A DNA stretch of 5,372 bases, from the NCBI GenBank assembly GCA_023150055.1, contig JAKLLP010000157.1:241-5612 (forward strand), in the 5' to 3' direction. Each line of letters starts with the position of its first letter. Position 1 is the first letter of the stretch. Under the pieces are notes generated by a model. It did no database searches. It was given only the letters and a program-made list of their open reading frames with translations, and was not told where the DNA came from. Shown one piece after another: positions 1-5,372 of the stretch. Origin of the DNA: Gammaproteobacteria bacterium. Its GTDB lineage: Bacteria; Pseudomonadota; Gammaproteobacteria; Steroidobacterales; GCA-2729495. Both the position numbers and the translations under genes were made by a program.

Positions 1-11
1 CGGGGGCGCAC

Positions 12-46
12 CCGGGAGCGATTCCCGGCAGGTACGGCCGGCTTTT
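12..46 (+). other. Two overlapping potential hairpins, the second followed by a short T-run
   Basis: CCGGGA (12-17) can pair with TCCCGG (23-28) around a 5-nt loop. The overlapping CCGGC (25-29) can pair with GCCGG (37-41) around a 7-nt loop, and CTTTTCT follows at 42-48. The second resembles a weak intrinsic terminator for a gene to the left, and the two cannot form together. Stems are only 5-6 bp in GC-rich DNA, so chance is a serious alternative. A reading frame offset from dinF is open from base 2 to a TGA at 104-106, so this stretch might instead be the end of an upstream coding region overlapping the dinF start. Confidence 0.2.
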
Positions 47-92
47 CTCCGGGCTCCGCGTCGCACCAGTCCCTGCCCCGGGGTCCGCCCGC

Positions 93-1433
93 ATGTCGTT
101 GCCTGACGGTCAACGGCGCAGGGATGGCTATGGCGACGACGCCGTCTGGCGCATCGCCGCCCCCATGATCCTCTCGGCCGCGACCACGCCGCTGCTCGGC
201 ATGGTGGACACCGCCGTGGTCGGCCACCTCGATGAGCCCTGGTATCTCGGCGCGGTCGCCGCCGGGACCACGATCTTCACCGTGCTCTTCATGGGGCTGA
301 ACTTCCTGCGCATGGGTACGACCGGCCTGACCGCACAGGCCTTCGGTGCCGGCGAGGGCGTCGCCGTGCGTGACGCCCTCGGCCGCGCGCTGCTCACCGC
401 GGCCGCGCTGGCGGTAGCGCTGATCGCCCTGCAGAGCCTCATCATCGAGGCCGCGCTCGGCGCCCTGGGTGCGGGCGCGCAGGTCTCGGCGTTCACCCGC
501 GAGTACTTCGCGGTGCGTATCTGGAGCGCACCGGCCTCGCTCGCGAATTTCGTCGTGGTCGGCTGGCTGCTCGGCATGCAGAACGCGCGCGGTCCGCTCA
601 CGCTCACGCTCGCGACGAATTTCACCAACATCGTCCTCGACCTCGTCTTCGTGCTGCTGATGGGGCTGCGGGTACGCGGGGTCGCCTTCGCGACGGTGCT
701 TGCGGAACTCGTCGGGCTGGTCGTGGGCCTGGCCTTCGTGCGCGCCGAGCTCGCCGCGCTCCCGGGCAGCTGGCGCCCCTCGGCTCTGTTGGACATCGGC
801 CGGTACCGGCGCTTGTTCGTCATCAGCAGCAACCTGCTGTTGCGCACGCTGTCCCTCATGCTCGTGTTCGCCTTCATCACCGCCCAGGGAGCCCGGATGG
901 GCGACGTGATACTGGCCGCGAACGCGCTGCTGATGAACTTCCAGCACCTGCTGTCCTACGCGCTCGACGGGATTGCTCACGCGGCCGAGGCGCTGACCGG
1001 CAAGGCCGTCGGTGAGCGCAACGTCGCCGGCCTGGTCGCGACGGTGCGCCGCAGCCTGCGCTGGTCGGTCGGACTTGCGCTCGTGTTCACGCTGGCCTAC
1101 GCCGCCGGCGGCGGCGCGCTGATCGACGTGCTCACCGGCATCCCCGAGGTGCGCGCGGCGGCACGGGCTTACCTGCCCTGGCTCGTGCTCTCCCCGCTCG
1201 TTTCCGTGTGGCCGTTTCTCTATGACGGGGTCTTCGTGGGGGCGACCCGGCCGCGGGAGATGCGCCTGGTGATGATGGCGGCGGCCTTTCTCGTCTTTCT
1301 GCCCACCTGGTACCTCGCCCGCGACCTCGGTAACCACGCGTTGTGGCTTGCCTTTGTCCTGTTCATGAGCGCACGCGGGCTCGGTATGCACCTGTGGTTC
1401 CGCCGCCTGCTCACACGCGGTGCTATTCCGTGA
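93..1433 (+). CDS. dinF: MATE family efflux transporter, DinF subfamily
   Basis: This is a 446-residue inner-membrane transporter of the multidrug and toxic compound extrusion family, whose members export organic compounds in exchange for H+ or Na+. The length fits the DinF branch (about 440-460). DinF-type blocks are visible: PLLGMVDTAVVGHL at residues 33-46, FLRMGTTGLTAQAFGAG at 71-87, LDGIAHAAEALTGKAVG at 291-307, and YDGVFVGATRPREMR at 377-391. Hydrophobic segments run through the whole chain, consistent with 12 helices in two halves. The start is chosen because the family domain begins near residue 17. The only Shine-Dalgarno-like sequence is a weak GGGG run near 79-83. The frame stays open to the left edge, so a longer N-terminus cannot be excluded, but no ATG, GTG or TTG lies upstream in frame. 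In E. coli dinF follows lexA and is SOS-regulated. I see neither a LexA C-terminus nor a CTGT-N8-ACAG box here, so SOS control is unsupported. The family is secure; the exported substrate is unknown. Confidence 0.95.
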   Translation: MSLPDGQRRRDGYGDDAVWRIAAPMILSAATTPLLGMVDTAVVGHLDEPWYLGAVAAGTTIFTVLFMGLNFLRMGTTGLTAQAFGAGEGVAVRDALGRALLTAAALAVALIALQSLIIEAALGALGAGAQVSAFTREYFAVRIWSAPASLANFVVVGWLLGMQNARGPLTLTLATNFTNIVLDLVFVLLMGLRVRGVAFATVLAELVGLVVGLAFVRAELAALPGSWRPSALLDIGRYRRLFVISSNLLLRTLSLMLVFAFITAQGARMGDVILAANALLMNFQHLLSYALDGIAHAAEALTGKAVGERNVAGLVATVRRSLRWSVGLALVFTLAYAAGGGALIDVLTGIPEVRAAARAYLPWLVLSPLVSVWPFLYDGVFVGATRPREMRLVMMAAAFLVFLPTWYLARDLGNHALWLAFVLFMSARGLGMHLWFRRLLTRGAIP

Positions 1434-1517
1434 TGCCCGCCGCGGCGCCGACCTCGCGCCTTGCCTGGCGGCCTTTGTAATTCCAGCGCAGCGACCACCA
1501 TGGTGTGAAAAGTTCCC

Positions 1518-1548
1518 TAGAATGGCGCGTTCCAGACCCCCAGAGGGA
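1518..1548 (+). promoter_or_regulatory. Possible sigma-70 -10 element and ribosome binding site of the Nudix gene
   Basis: TAGAAT at 1518-1523 is a good match to a -10 hexamer (TATAAT) in otherwise GC-rich DNA. It sits about 30 nt upstream of the chosen ATG at 1555. GAGGGA at 1543-1548 is a plausible Shine-Dalgarno sequence. No good -35 hexamer is present at 16-18 bp spacing (CCACCA or CACCAT at about 1495-1501), so the promoter is tentative. If it is real, transcription would start near 1530, which supports the 1555 start over the in-frame ATG at 1522 that overlaps the -10 element. Confidence 0.35.
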
Positions 1549-1554
1549 GCGCGC

Positions 1555-2106
1555 ATGCGCCGCCGCGACAACCCGTGGACCACGCTCAGCACCCGCATGG
1601 TGTACGCCAATCCCTGGCTCGAACTCTGGGAGGAAAACTGCCTGGATCCCTCCCGCCGGCCGGCCTTGTACGGCCGGGTCAGCTTCCGCAACAAGGCCGT
1701 GGGCATCATCCCGATCGATGAGGACGGGCACACCTGGCTCGTCGGCCAGTACCGCTACTGCCTGCACCAGTACTCCTGGGAGATCCCGATGGGCGGCTCG
1801 CCCCATCGACTCCCGGTGCTGGAGTCGGCGCGGCGCGAGCTGAAGGAGGAAACAGGCCTCACCGCGGATCGCTGGGAGCAGATTCTCTTCGTCCACACCA
1901 GCAACTCCGTAACGGACGAGGAAGGCTACGTCTTCACGGCCGAGGGCCTCACCCACGGCGATACCGAATTCGACTCCACCGAGCAGATCGAGCTGCGCCG
2001 CCTGCCGGCTCGCGATGCCGTGCGCATGGCTGAAGAGGGCAGCATCACCGACGCGCTGAGCGTGGCAGGGCTGCTCAAGCTCGCGCGGCTGCGGGGCTGG
2101 CAGTGA
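1555..2106 (+). CDS. Nudix hydrolase, ADP-ribose/ADP-sugar pyrophosphatase-like
   Basis: This 183-residue cytoplasmic protein is expected to hydrolyse a nucleoside diphosphate linked to another moiety, with ADP-ribose or another ADP-sugar the likeliest substrate. Evidence includes a VGQYRY strand at residues 63-68, typical of NudF-like enzymes, then WEIPMGG at 75-81. The Nudix helix RELKEETGL follows at 94-102, with metal-binding Glu95, Glu98 and Glu99 intact. SNSVTDEEGYVF (116-127) and ITDALSVAGLLKLA (164-177) also match relatives. The glutamate expected at the GX5E position is Leu86 (codon CTC, 1810-1812). The ATG at 1555 is preferred because GAGGGA at 1543-1548 lies 6 nt upstream. An in-frame ATG at 1522 (194 residues) and a GTG at 1420, inside dinF, are less likely. 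The gene follows dinF by 121 nt and precedes the DUF924 gene by 66 nt. Family assignment is firm; the substrate is inferred from family resemblance only. Confidence 0.92.
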   Translation: MRRRDNPWTTLSTRMVYANPWLELWEENCLDPSRRPALYGRVSFRNKAVGIIPIDEDGHTWLVGQYRYCLHQYSWEIPMGGSPHRLPVLESARRELKEETGLTADRWEQILFVHTSNSVTDEEGYVFTAEGLTHGDTEFDSTEQIELRRLPARDAVRMAEEGSITDALSVAGLLKLARLRGWQ

Positions 2107-2172
2107 ACGGACCTGGCAGTTCCGCGCGGCTACGGTTGCTGACCCGCATCACCCCTGCGATCATTGCCCGCC

Positions 2173-2784
2173 ATGCAGGATGAGGCGATCCGGCGGGTTC
2201 TCGATTTCTGGTTCTCGGCGGCGGAACTGGACACACCGCAGATCGACAGCCGCATGGAGCGCTGGTTCAGCGCGGACCCCGCTCTCGACCGGCAGATTCG
2301 CGAGGAATTCGGCGCACTGGTCGAGAAAGCCCTCAAGGGCGCCCTCGACCACTGGGCGCAGACGGCGGAGGGGCGCCTCGCGTTGATCCTGCTGCTCGAC
2401 CAGTTCTGCCGGCACATCTATCGCGGCACCGCGAGGGCCTTCGAAGGCGACCGGCGCGCGTTGCGCCTGTGCGTCGAGGGCTCCATGAACAATGTGTACC
2501 GGACGCTCCCGGCGGTGCAGCGGGTGTTCTTTTTCATGCCGCTGCAGCACGCCGAATCGCCCGCCGTGCAGGACAAGTCCGTGCGCGTGTACAACGCTCT
2601 GGCCCAGGGCGTTTCCGAGACACTGCGGGAAACGTTCCTCACGTTTGCGCAGTTCGCCGAACTGCACCGGGATATCATCGAGGAATTCGGCCGCTTTCCG
2701 CACCGCAACCGCCATCTCGGACGAACCAACACGCCGGAAGAAGAAGCCTTTCTTGCCGGTGACGCTCCGACCTTCGGCCAGTAG
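2173..2784 (+). CDS. DUF924 family protein, function unknown
   Basis: This 203-residue soluble protein belongs to the widespread DUF924 family (Pfam PF06041), which is predicted to be all-helical and TPR-like. No biochemical role is established as far as I know. The family signature is present along the whole chain: VLDFWF at residues 9-14, ERWFSADPALDRQIREEF at 29-46, LLLDQFCRHIYRGTARAF at 73-90, FFMPLQHAES at 120-129, and HRDIIEEFGRFPHRNRHLGR at 165-184, then TPEEEAFL. The usual LDQFPRN core has Cys79 in place of proline and His81 in place of asparagine here. Length is normal. The ATG at 2173 is chosen because the conserved domain begins within ten residues of it. A TTG at 2164 would add three residues, and neither has a clear Shine-Dalgarno sequence. 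It lies 66 nt after the Nudix gene and 25 nt before the thiolase gene, so co-transcription with the thiolase is likely. No membrane segment or signal peptide is seen. Confidence 0.92.
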   Translation: MQDEAIRRVLDFWFSAAELDTPQIDSRMERWFSADPALDRQIREEFGALVEKALKGALDHWAQTAEGRLALILLLDQFCRHIYRGTARAFEGDRRALRLCVEGSMNNVYRTLPAVQRVFFFMPLQHAESPAVQDKSVRVYNALAQGVSETLRETFLTFAQFAELHRDIIEEFGRFPHRNRHLGRTNTPEEEAFLAGDAPTFGQ

Positions 2785-2797
2785 CAGCCACCAGCAT

Positions 2798-2803
2798 AAG
2801 GAA
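2798..2803 (+). promoter_or_regulatory. Ribosome binding site of the thiolase gene
   Basis: AAGGAA lies 6 nt before the ATG at 2810, inside the 25-nt gap after the DUF924 stop. It settles the start: an ATG at 2805 runs straight into TGA, and the in-frame GTG at 2807 would sit too close to this site. Confidence 0.7.
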
Positions 2804-2809
2804 CATGTG

Positions 2810-4090
2810 ATGCACTACCAGCCCATCCGCCGCGTCGCGATCATCGGTGGCCTGCGCATCCCGTTCTGCCGGGCCTACACGCACTACGCCGAGCGCTCCA
2901 ACCAGGAGATGATGACGGCCGTGCTCGGTGGCCTGGTCGGCCGTTTCCACCTCGAGGGCAAGCGCCTCGGTGACGTCTCGCTCGGCGCGGTGATGAAACA
3001 CTCGCGCGACTGGAACCTCGCGCGCGAGTGCGTGCTCGGCAGCGGCCTCGCCGCGGAAACCCCGGCGTTCGACCTCCAGCGCGCCTGCGGCACGAGCCTG
3101 GAAGCGGCCATCCTCATCGGCAACAAGATCGCCCTCGGCCAGATCGATTCCGGCATCGCGGCCGGGACGGACACCATCAGCGACACGCCGGTGGTTTACC
3201 CGGACGACTACCGGCGCATCCTGGGCCGCAGCTACCGCGGCAGGACGCTCACCGAGCGCCTCGCCCCCTGGCTCGGGCTTCGACCGCGTCACTTCAAGCC
3301 CGGACTGCCCGGTGTGGTGGAGCCGCGGACCGGCTTGTCGATGGGCGAAAGCACCGAACTCACCGCCAAGGCCTGGGGCCTCACCCGCGAGGCCCAGGAC
3401 GAAGTCGCGCTCGCCAGCCACCAGAATGCGGCCCGCGCCTGGGACAGCGGCTTCTACGACGATCTCGTGCTGCCCTGGGCGGGTGCCACCCGCGACAACA
3501 ACATCCGCAGCGACACCTCGCTCGAGAAACTCGCCAGGCTCAAGCCCGTGTTCGACAAGAGCCCCGCCGGGACCATGACCGCAGGCAACAGCACGCCGCT
3601 CACCGACGGCGCCGCGGCCGTGTTGCTCGCCTCCGAGGAATGGGCCGCGGCGCATGGACTGCCGGTGCAGGCCTATCTGCGTTACGGCCAGGTCGCGGCG
3701 GTCGATTTCGTGAAGAGCGAGGGGCTGCTGATGGCGCCCGCCTACGCGGTATCGACCATGCTGCGCCACGCCGGTCTCGGCCTCGGCGATTTCGACCTCT
3801 ACGAGATCCACGAGGCATTCGCCGCGCAGACGCTCGCGACGCTGAAGGCTTGGGAGAGCGAGGAGTTCTGCCGCAAGCGCCTCGGGCGCGACCGCCCGCT
3901 CGGGTCGATCGACCGCAGCCGCCTCAACGTCAAGGGCGGCAGCCTTGCCCTCGGCCATCCGTTTGCCGCCACCGGGGCGCGGATCCTCGCCACAGCCGCG
4001 AAGGAACTCGCGGAACGCGGCTCCGGGCGCGGCCTGATCTCGGTCTGCACCGCCGGCGGCATGGGGGTCACTGCCATTGTCGAGCGCTGA
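2810..4090 (+). CDS. FadI-like acetyl-CoA C-acetyltransferase / 3-ketoacyl-CoA thiolase
   Basis: This 426-residue cytoplasmic thiolase either cleaves 3-ketoacyl-CoA with CoA at the end of a beta-oxidation round or condenses two acetyl-CoA. All catalytic parts are present: nucleophile Cys93 in LQRACGTSLEAA (89-100), His334 in EIHEAFAAQ (332-340), His383 in GHPFAATGARI (382-392), and the second Cys413 in CTAGGMG. HSRDWNLARECVLGS (64-78) and the long stretch between HEAF and NVKGG (residues 346-373) are features of the FadI/trifunctional-beta branch rather than FadA or PhaA. From memory it most resembles the Pseudomonas PA4785-type protein annotated as FadI or YfcY. The ATG at 2810 has a strong AAGGAA (2798-2803) 6 nt upstream. 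The reading frame extends back to 2492, but that part overlaps the DUF924 gene and lacks family sequence. No FadJ-type hydratase/dehydrogenase partner is adjacent in this window, so a stand-alone role is inferred. The preferred direction and chain length cannot be read from sequence. Confidence 0.94.
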   Translation: MHYQPIRRVAIIGGLRIPFCRAYTHYAERSNQEMMTAVLGGLVGRFHLEGKRLGDVSLGAVMKHSRDWNLARECVLGSGLAAETPAFDLQRACGTSLEAAILIGNKIALGQIDSGIAAGTDTISDTPVVYPDDYRRILGRSYRGRTLTERLAPWLGLRPRHFKPGLPGVVEPRTGLSMGESTELTAKAWGLTREAQDEVALASHQNAARAWDSGFYDDLVLPWAGATRDNNIRSDTSLEKLARLKPVFDKSPAGTMTAGNSTPLTDGAAAVLLASEEWAAAHGLPVQAYLRYGQVAAVDFVKSEGLLMAPAYAVSTMLRHAGLGLGDFDLYEIHEAFAAQTLATLKAWESEEFCRKRLGRDRPLGSIDRSRLNVKGGSLALGHPFAATGARILATAAKELAERGSGRGLISVCTAGGMGVTAIVER

Positions 4091-4107
4091 GGCGGTGGCT
4101 CGCCGCC
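4091..4107 (+). other. GC-rich hairpin immediately after the thiolase stop
   Basis: GGCGGTG (4091-4097) can pair with CGCCGCC (4101-4107), including one G-T wobble, around a GCT loop. This gives a 7-bp stem that begins at the base after the TGA. No T-tract follows, so it is not a standard intrinsic terminator. It could protect the 3' end of the thiolase message or be a by-product of GC-rich sequence. Confidence 0.3.
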
Positions 4108-4149
4108 GCGGGCCGGCACCACGTTGACGGGATCGGGAGACACGGATTC

Positions 4150-5372
4150 ATGACGGCTTTCGACGGCTTCATCTCCGCCGCCAACGCGATCCTCTGGCAC
4201 GACTACGTGCTCTACGCGCTGCTCGTCACCGGGCTGGTCTTCACGGTGTGGAGTCGCTTCTGCCAGTACCAGGCACTCACGCACGGGGTTCGGGTCATCC
4301 GCGGCGCCTACGACAATCCCCGCGACCCCGGCGCCATCAACCATTTCCAGGCGCTCTCTGCCGCGCTCTCGGCCACCGTCGGGCTCGGCAACATCGGCGG
4401 TGTCGCCATCGCCATCAGCCTCGGCGGGCCCGGTGCGGTGTTCTGGATGTGGGTGGTGGGACTGGTCGGCATGGCGCTGAAGACCACCGAGGTCACGCTC
4501 GCCATGCTCTACCGCAACATCGACGACCCCGACAACCCGCACGGCGGCAGCATGTGGGTAATCGCCAGAGCCCTCGAGCGGCGATCCCCCCGGCTGCGCG
4601 GACTCGGCCGGTTCGCGGGGGGGCTGTTCTGCTGCACGCTGCTGGTGATGGTCATCACCGGCGGCAACATGTTCCAGGCATGGAACGTCGGGGAACTCAC
4701 GCAGAGCTACTTCGGCATACCGAGCATATTCACGGGGATCGTGCTCGCCACCGTCGTCGGCCTGGTCATCATCGGCGGCATCCGGCGCATCGGCATGGTC
4801 GCCGGCTGGCTCGCCCCCGTGATGGTCGTGATGTACATCCTCGGGGCGCTTTATGTGCTCGCGCTGCACGCGGCGGAGATTCCCGCGATGTTCGCGCTGA
4901 TCTTCCGTGGCGCGTTCGCGCCGCTCGAAGCGCAGGACGCATTCATCGGCGGGACCATGGGCTATGCCTTTCTCTACGGACTGAAGCGCGCATTTTTCTC
5001 GAGCGAGTCGGGCCAGGGCACCTCGCCGATCGCCCACTCGGCCGCGAAGACCACCGAGCCGGTGCGCGAAGCCATGGTTGCCGGCCTGGAGCCCTTCATC
5101 GACACCATCGTCGTCTGCACCATGACCGCACTCGTCATCATCGCCACCGGCGTGTGGAACCGGCCGGCCGAGGGCGCCATCGACGCGCAACTCCCGCTCA
5201 TGGAGGCTGCCGCCGCGCAGTGGACCCTGCCGGCCACACCGGCACCGGTGCGGACCGGCGGCGACTGGCAGGCCGGTGACAGCGTCTTCGTCGTCGTCGC
5301 GGCGGGTCCCAATCCGGTGAGCGGCAACAACCTGCACAAGCTCGGCGGCACGGTCGGCATCGATGCCGACGG
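4150..5372 (+). CDS. AGCS family sodium:alanine/glycine symporter, 3' end outside window
   Basis: The first 407 codons of an inner-membrane transporter that takes up alanine or glycine with Na+ (alanine/glycine:cation symporter family) run off the right edge. Family blocks are clear: ATVGLGNIGGVAIAI at residues 75-89, LGGPGAVFWMW at 91-101, GMALKTTEVTLAMLYR at 107-122, ITGGNMFQA at 169-177, GIRRIGMVAGW at 210-220, KRAFFSSESGQGTSPIAH at 279-296, and EPFIDTIVVCTMTALVI at 314-330. Hydrophobic helices alternate with short loops up to about residue 334. From residue 338 (5161 onward) the chain becomes hydrophilic and proline/alanine-rich, then strand-like (DSVFVVVAAGPNPVSG), where canonical members pass quickly to the next helix. 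The start at 4150 fits the family N-terminus, and GGGAG at 4135-4139 lies 10 nt upstream. It follows the thiolase by 59 nt. Long open frames on the other strand or shifted frames here are shadows. The family is secure; the actual substrate is inferred. Confidence 0.93.
   Translation, partial: MTAFDGFISAANAILWHDYVLYALLVTGLVFTVWSRFCQYQALTHGVRVIRGAYDNPRDPGAINHFQALSAALSATVGLGNIGGVAIAISLGGPGAVFWMWVVGLVGMALKTTEVTLAMLYRNIDDPDNPHGGSMWVIARALERRSPRLRGLGRFAGGLFCCTLLVMVITGGNMFQAWNVGELTQSYFGIPSIFTGIVLATVVGLVIIGGIRRIGMVAGWLAPVMVVMYILGALYVLALHAAEIPAMFALIFRGAFAPLEAQDAFIGGTMGYAFLYGLKRAFFSSESGQGTSPIAHSAAKTTEPVREAMVAGLEPFIDTIVVCTMTALVIIATGVWNRPAEGAIDAQLPLMEAAAAQWTLPATPAPVRTGGDWQAGDSVFVVVAAGPNPVSGNNLHKLGGTVGIDAD

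Noticed and set aside
128..880. A 250-codon minus-strand open frame opposite dinF
   Set aside because: It is Ala/Ser/Arg/Thr-rich with no domain, and is the expected antisense shadow of a GC-rich membrane protein gene.
1444..1460. Hairpin GGCGC/GCGCC after dinF as a terminator
   Set aside because: The stem is only 5 bp with a 7-nt loop and no T-tract follows, so it is no better than the background in this GC-rich gap.
2097..2120. Direct repeat CTGGCAGT at 2097-2104 and 2113-2120
   Set aside because: Only two 8-bp copies, one lying in the end of the Nudix coding sequence; expected by chance and not linked to any element.
2492..2809. N-terminal extension of the thiolase frame, or a fusion with upstream sequence
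   Set aside because: The extra 106 codons lie inside the DUF924 gene in another phase, read as Arg/Ser/Cys-rich nonsense, and the ATG at 2810 has its own strong ribosome binding site.
2675..3958. A 427-codon minus-strand open frame opposite the thiolase
   Set aside because: Composition is Gly/Ala/Val/Arg-rich without family motifs, and the opposite strand carries a complete thiolase with all catalytic residues.
4124..4152. TTGACG at 4124-4129 as a -35 element for the symporter
   Set aside because: At 17-bp spacing the -10 position would be TTCATG, overlapping the start codon, so it cannot serve this gene as a normal promoter.
4248..5279. A 343-codon + strand frame rich in Arg and His
   Set aside because: It is a shifted frame inside the symporter gene, which is read from 4150 in a different phase and gives clear membrane helices and family motifs.
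3799..5337. A 512-codon open frame on the minus strand opposite the thiolase end and the symporter
   Set aside because: Its translation is a low-complexity mix of His, Asp, Gly, Arg and Ala with no recognisable domain. It mirrors the G/C-rich third positions of the real + strand genes, and the + strand frame under it matches AGCS proteins throughout.

Overview
The window comes from a high-GC bacterial chromosome (my estimate by eye is GC in the upper 60s percent, with third codon positions almost all G or C). The gene types and the close match of the thiolase to the Pseudomonas-type stand-alone FadI-like enzyme suggest a gammaproteobacterium. I would not name a genus. No rRNA, tRNA, CRISPR array, insertion sequence, integrase or phage gene is visible, and coding density is high.

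All five recognisable genes lie on the + strand. In order they are: a DinF-type MATE efflux transporter (93-1433); a Nudix hydrolase resembling ADP-ribose/ADP-sugar pyrophosphatases (1555-2106); a DUF924 protein of unknown function (2173-2784); a FadI-like acetyl-CoA acetyltransferase/3-ketoacyl-CoA thiolase (2810-4090); and the first 407 codons of an AGCS-family sodium/alanine symporter (4150 to beyond the right edge). The symporter is the one substantial gene with no stop codon in the window, so a search for closed reading frames would miss it and report antisense or shifted frames in its place. Gaps are 121, 66, 25 and 59 nt. The 25-nt gap with a strong ribosome binding site makes DUF924-thiolase the most likely co-transcribed pair. 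The 121-nt gap before the Nudix gene is the best place for an internal promoter.

The genes do not form an obvious single pathway. They cover efflux, nucleotide-sugar clean-up, an unknown, acyl-CoA metabolism and amino-acid uptake, which looks like an ordinary run of housekeeping and metabolic genes. I found no convincing new multi-gene system. The points worth a second look are the Nudix motif with its first glutamate replaced by leucine, a non-canonical hydrophilic segment in the AGCS transporter, and a few GC-rich hairpins between genes. No gap between genes exceeds 300 bases; bases 1-92 hold only a possible hairpin pair and perhaps the end of an upstream gene.
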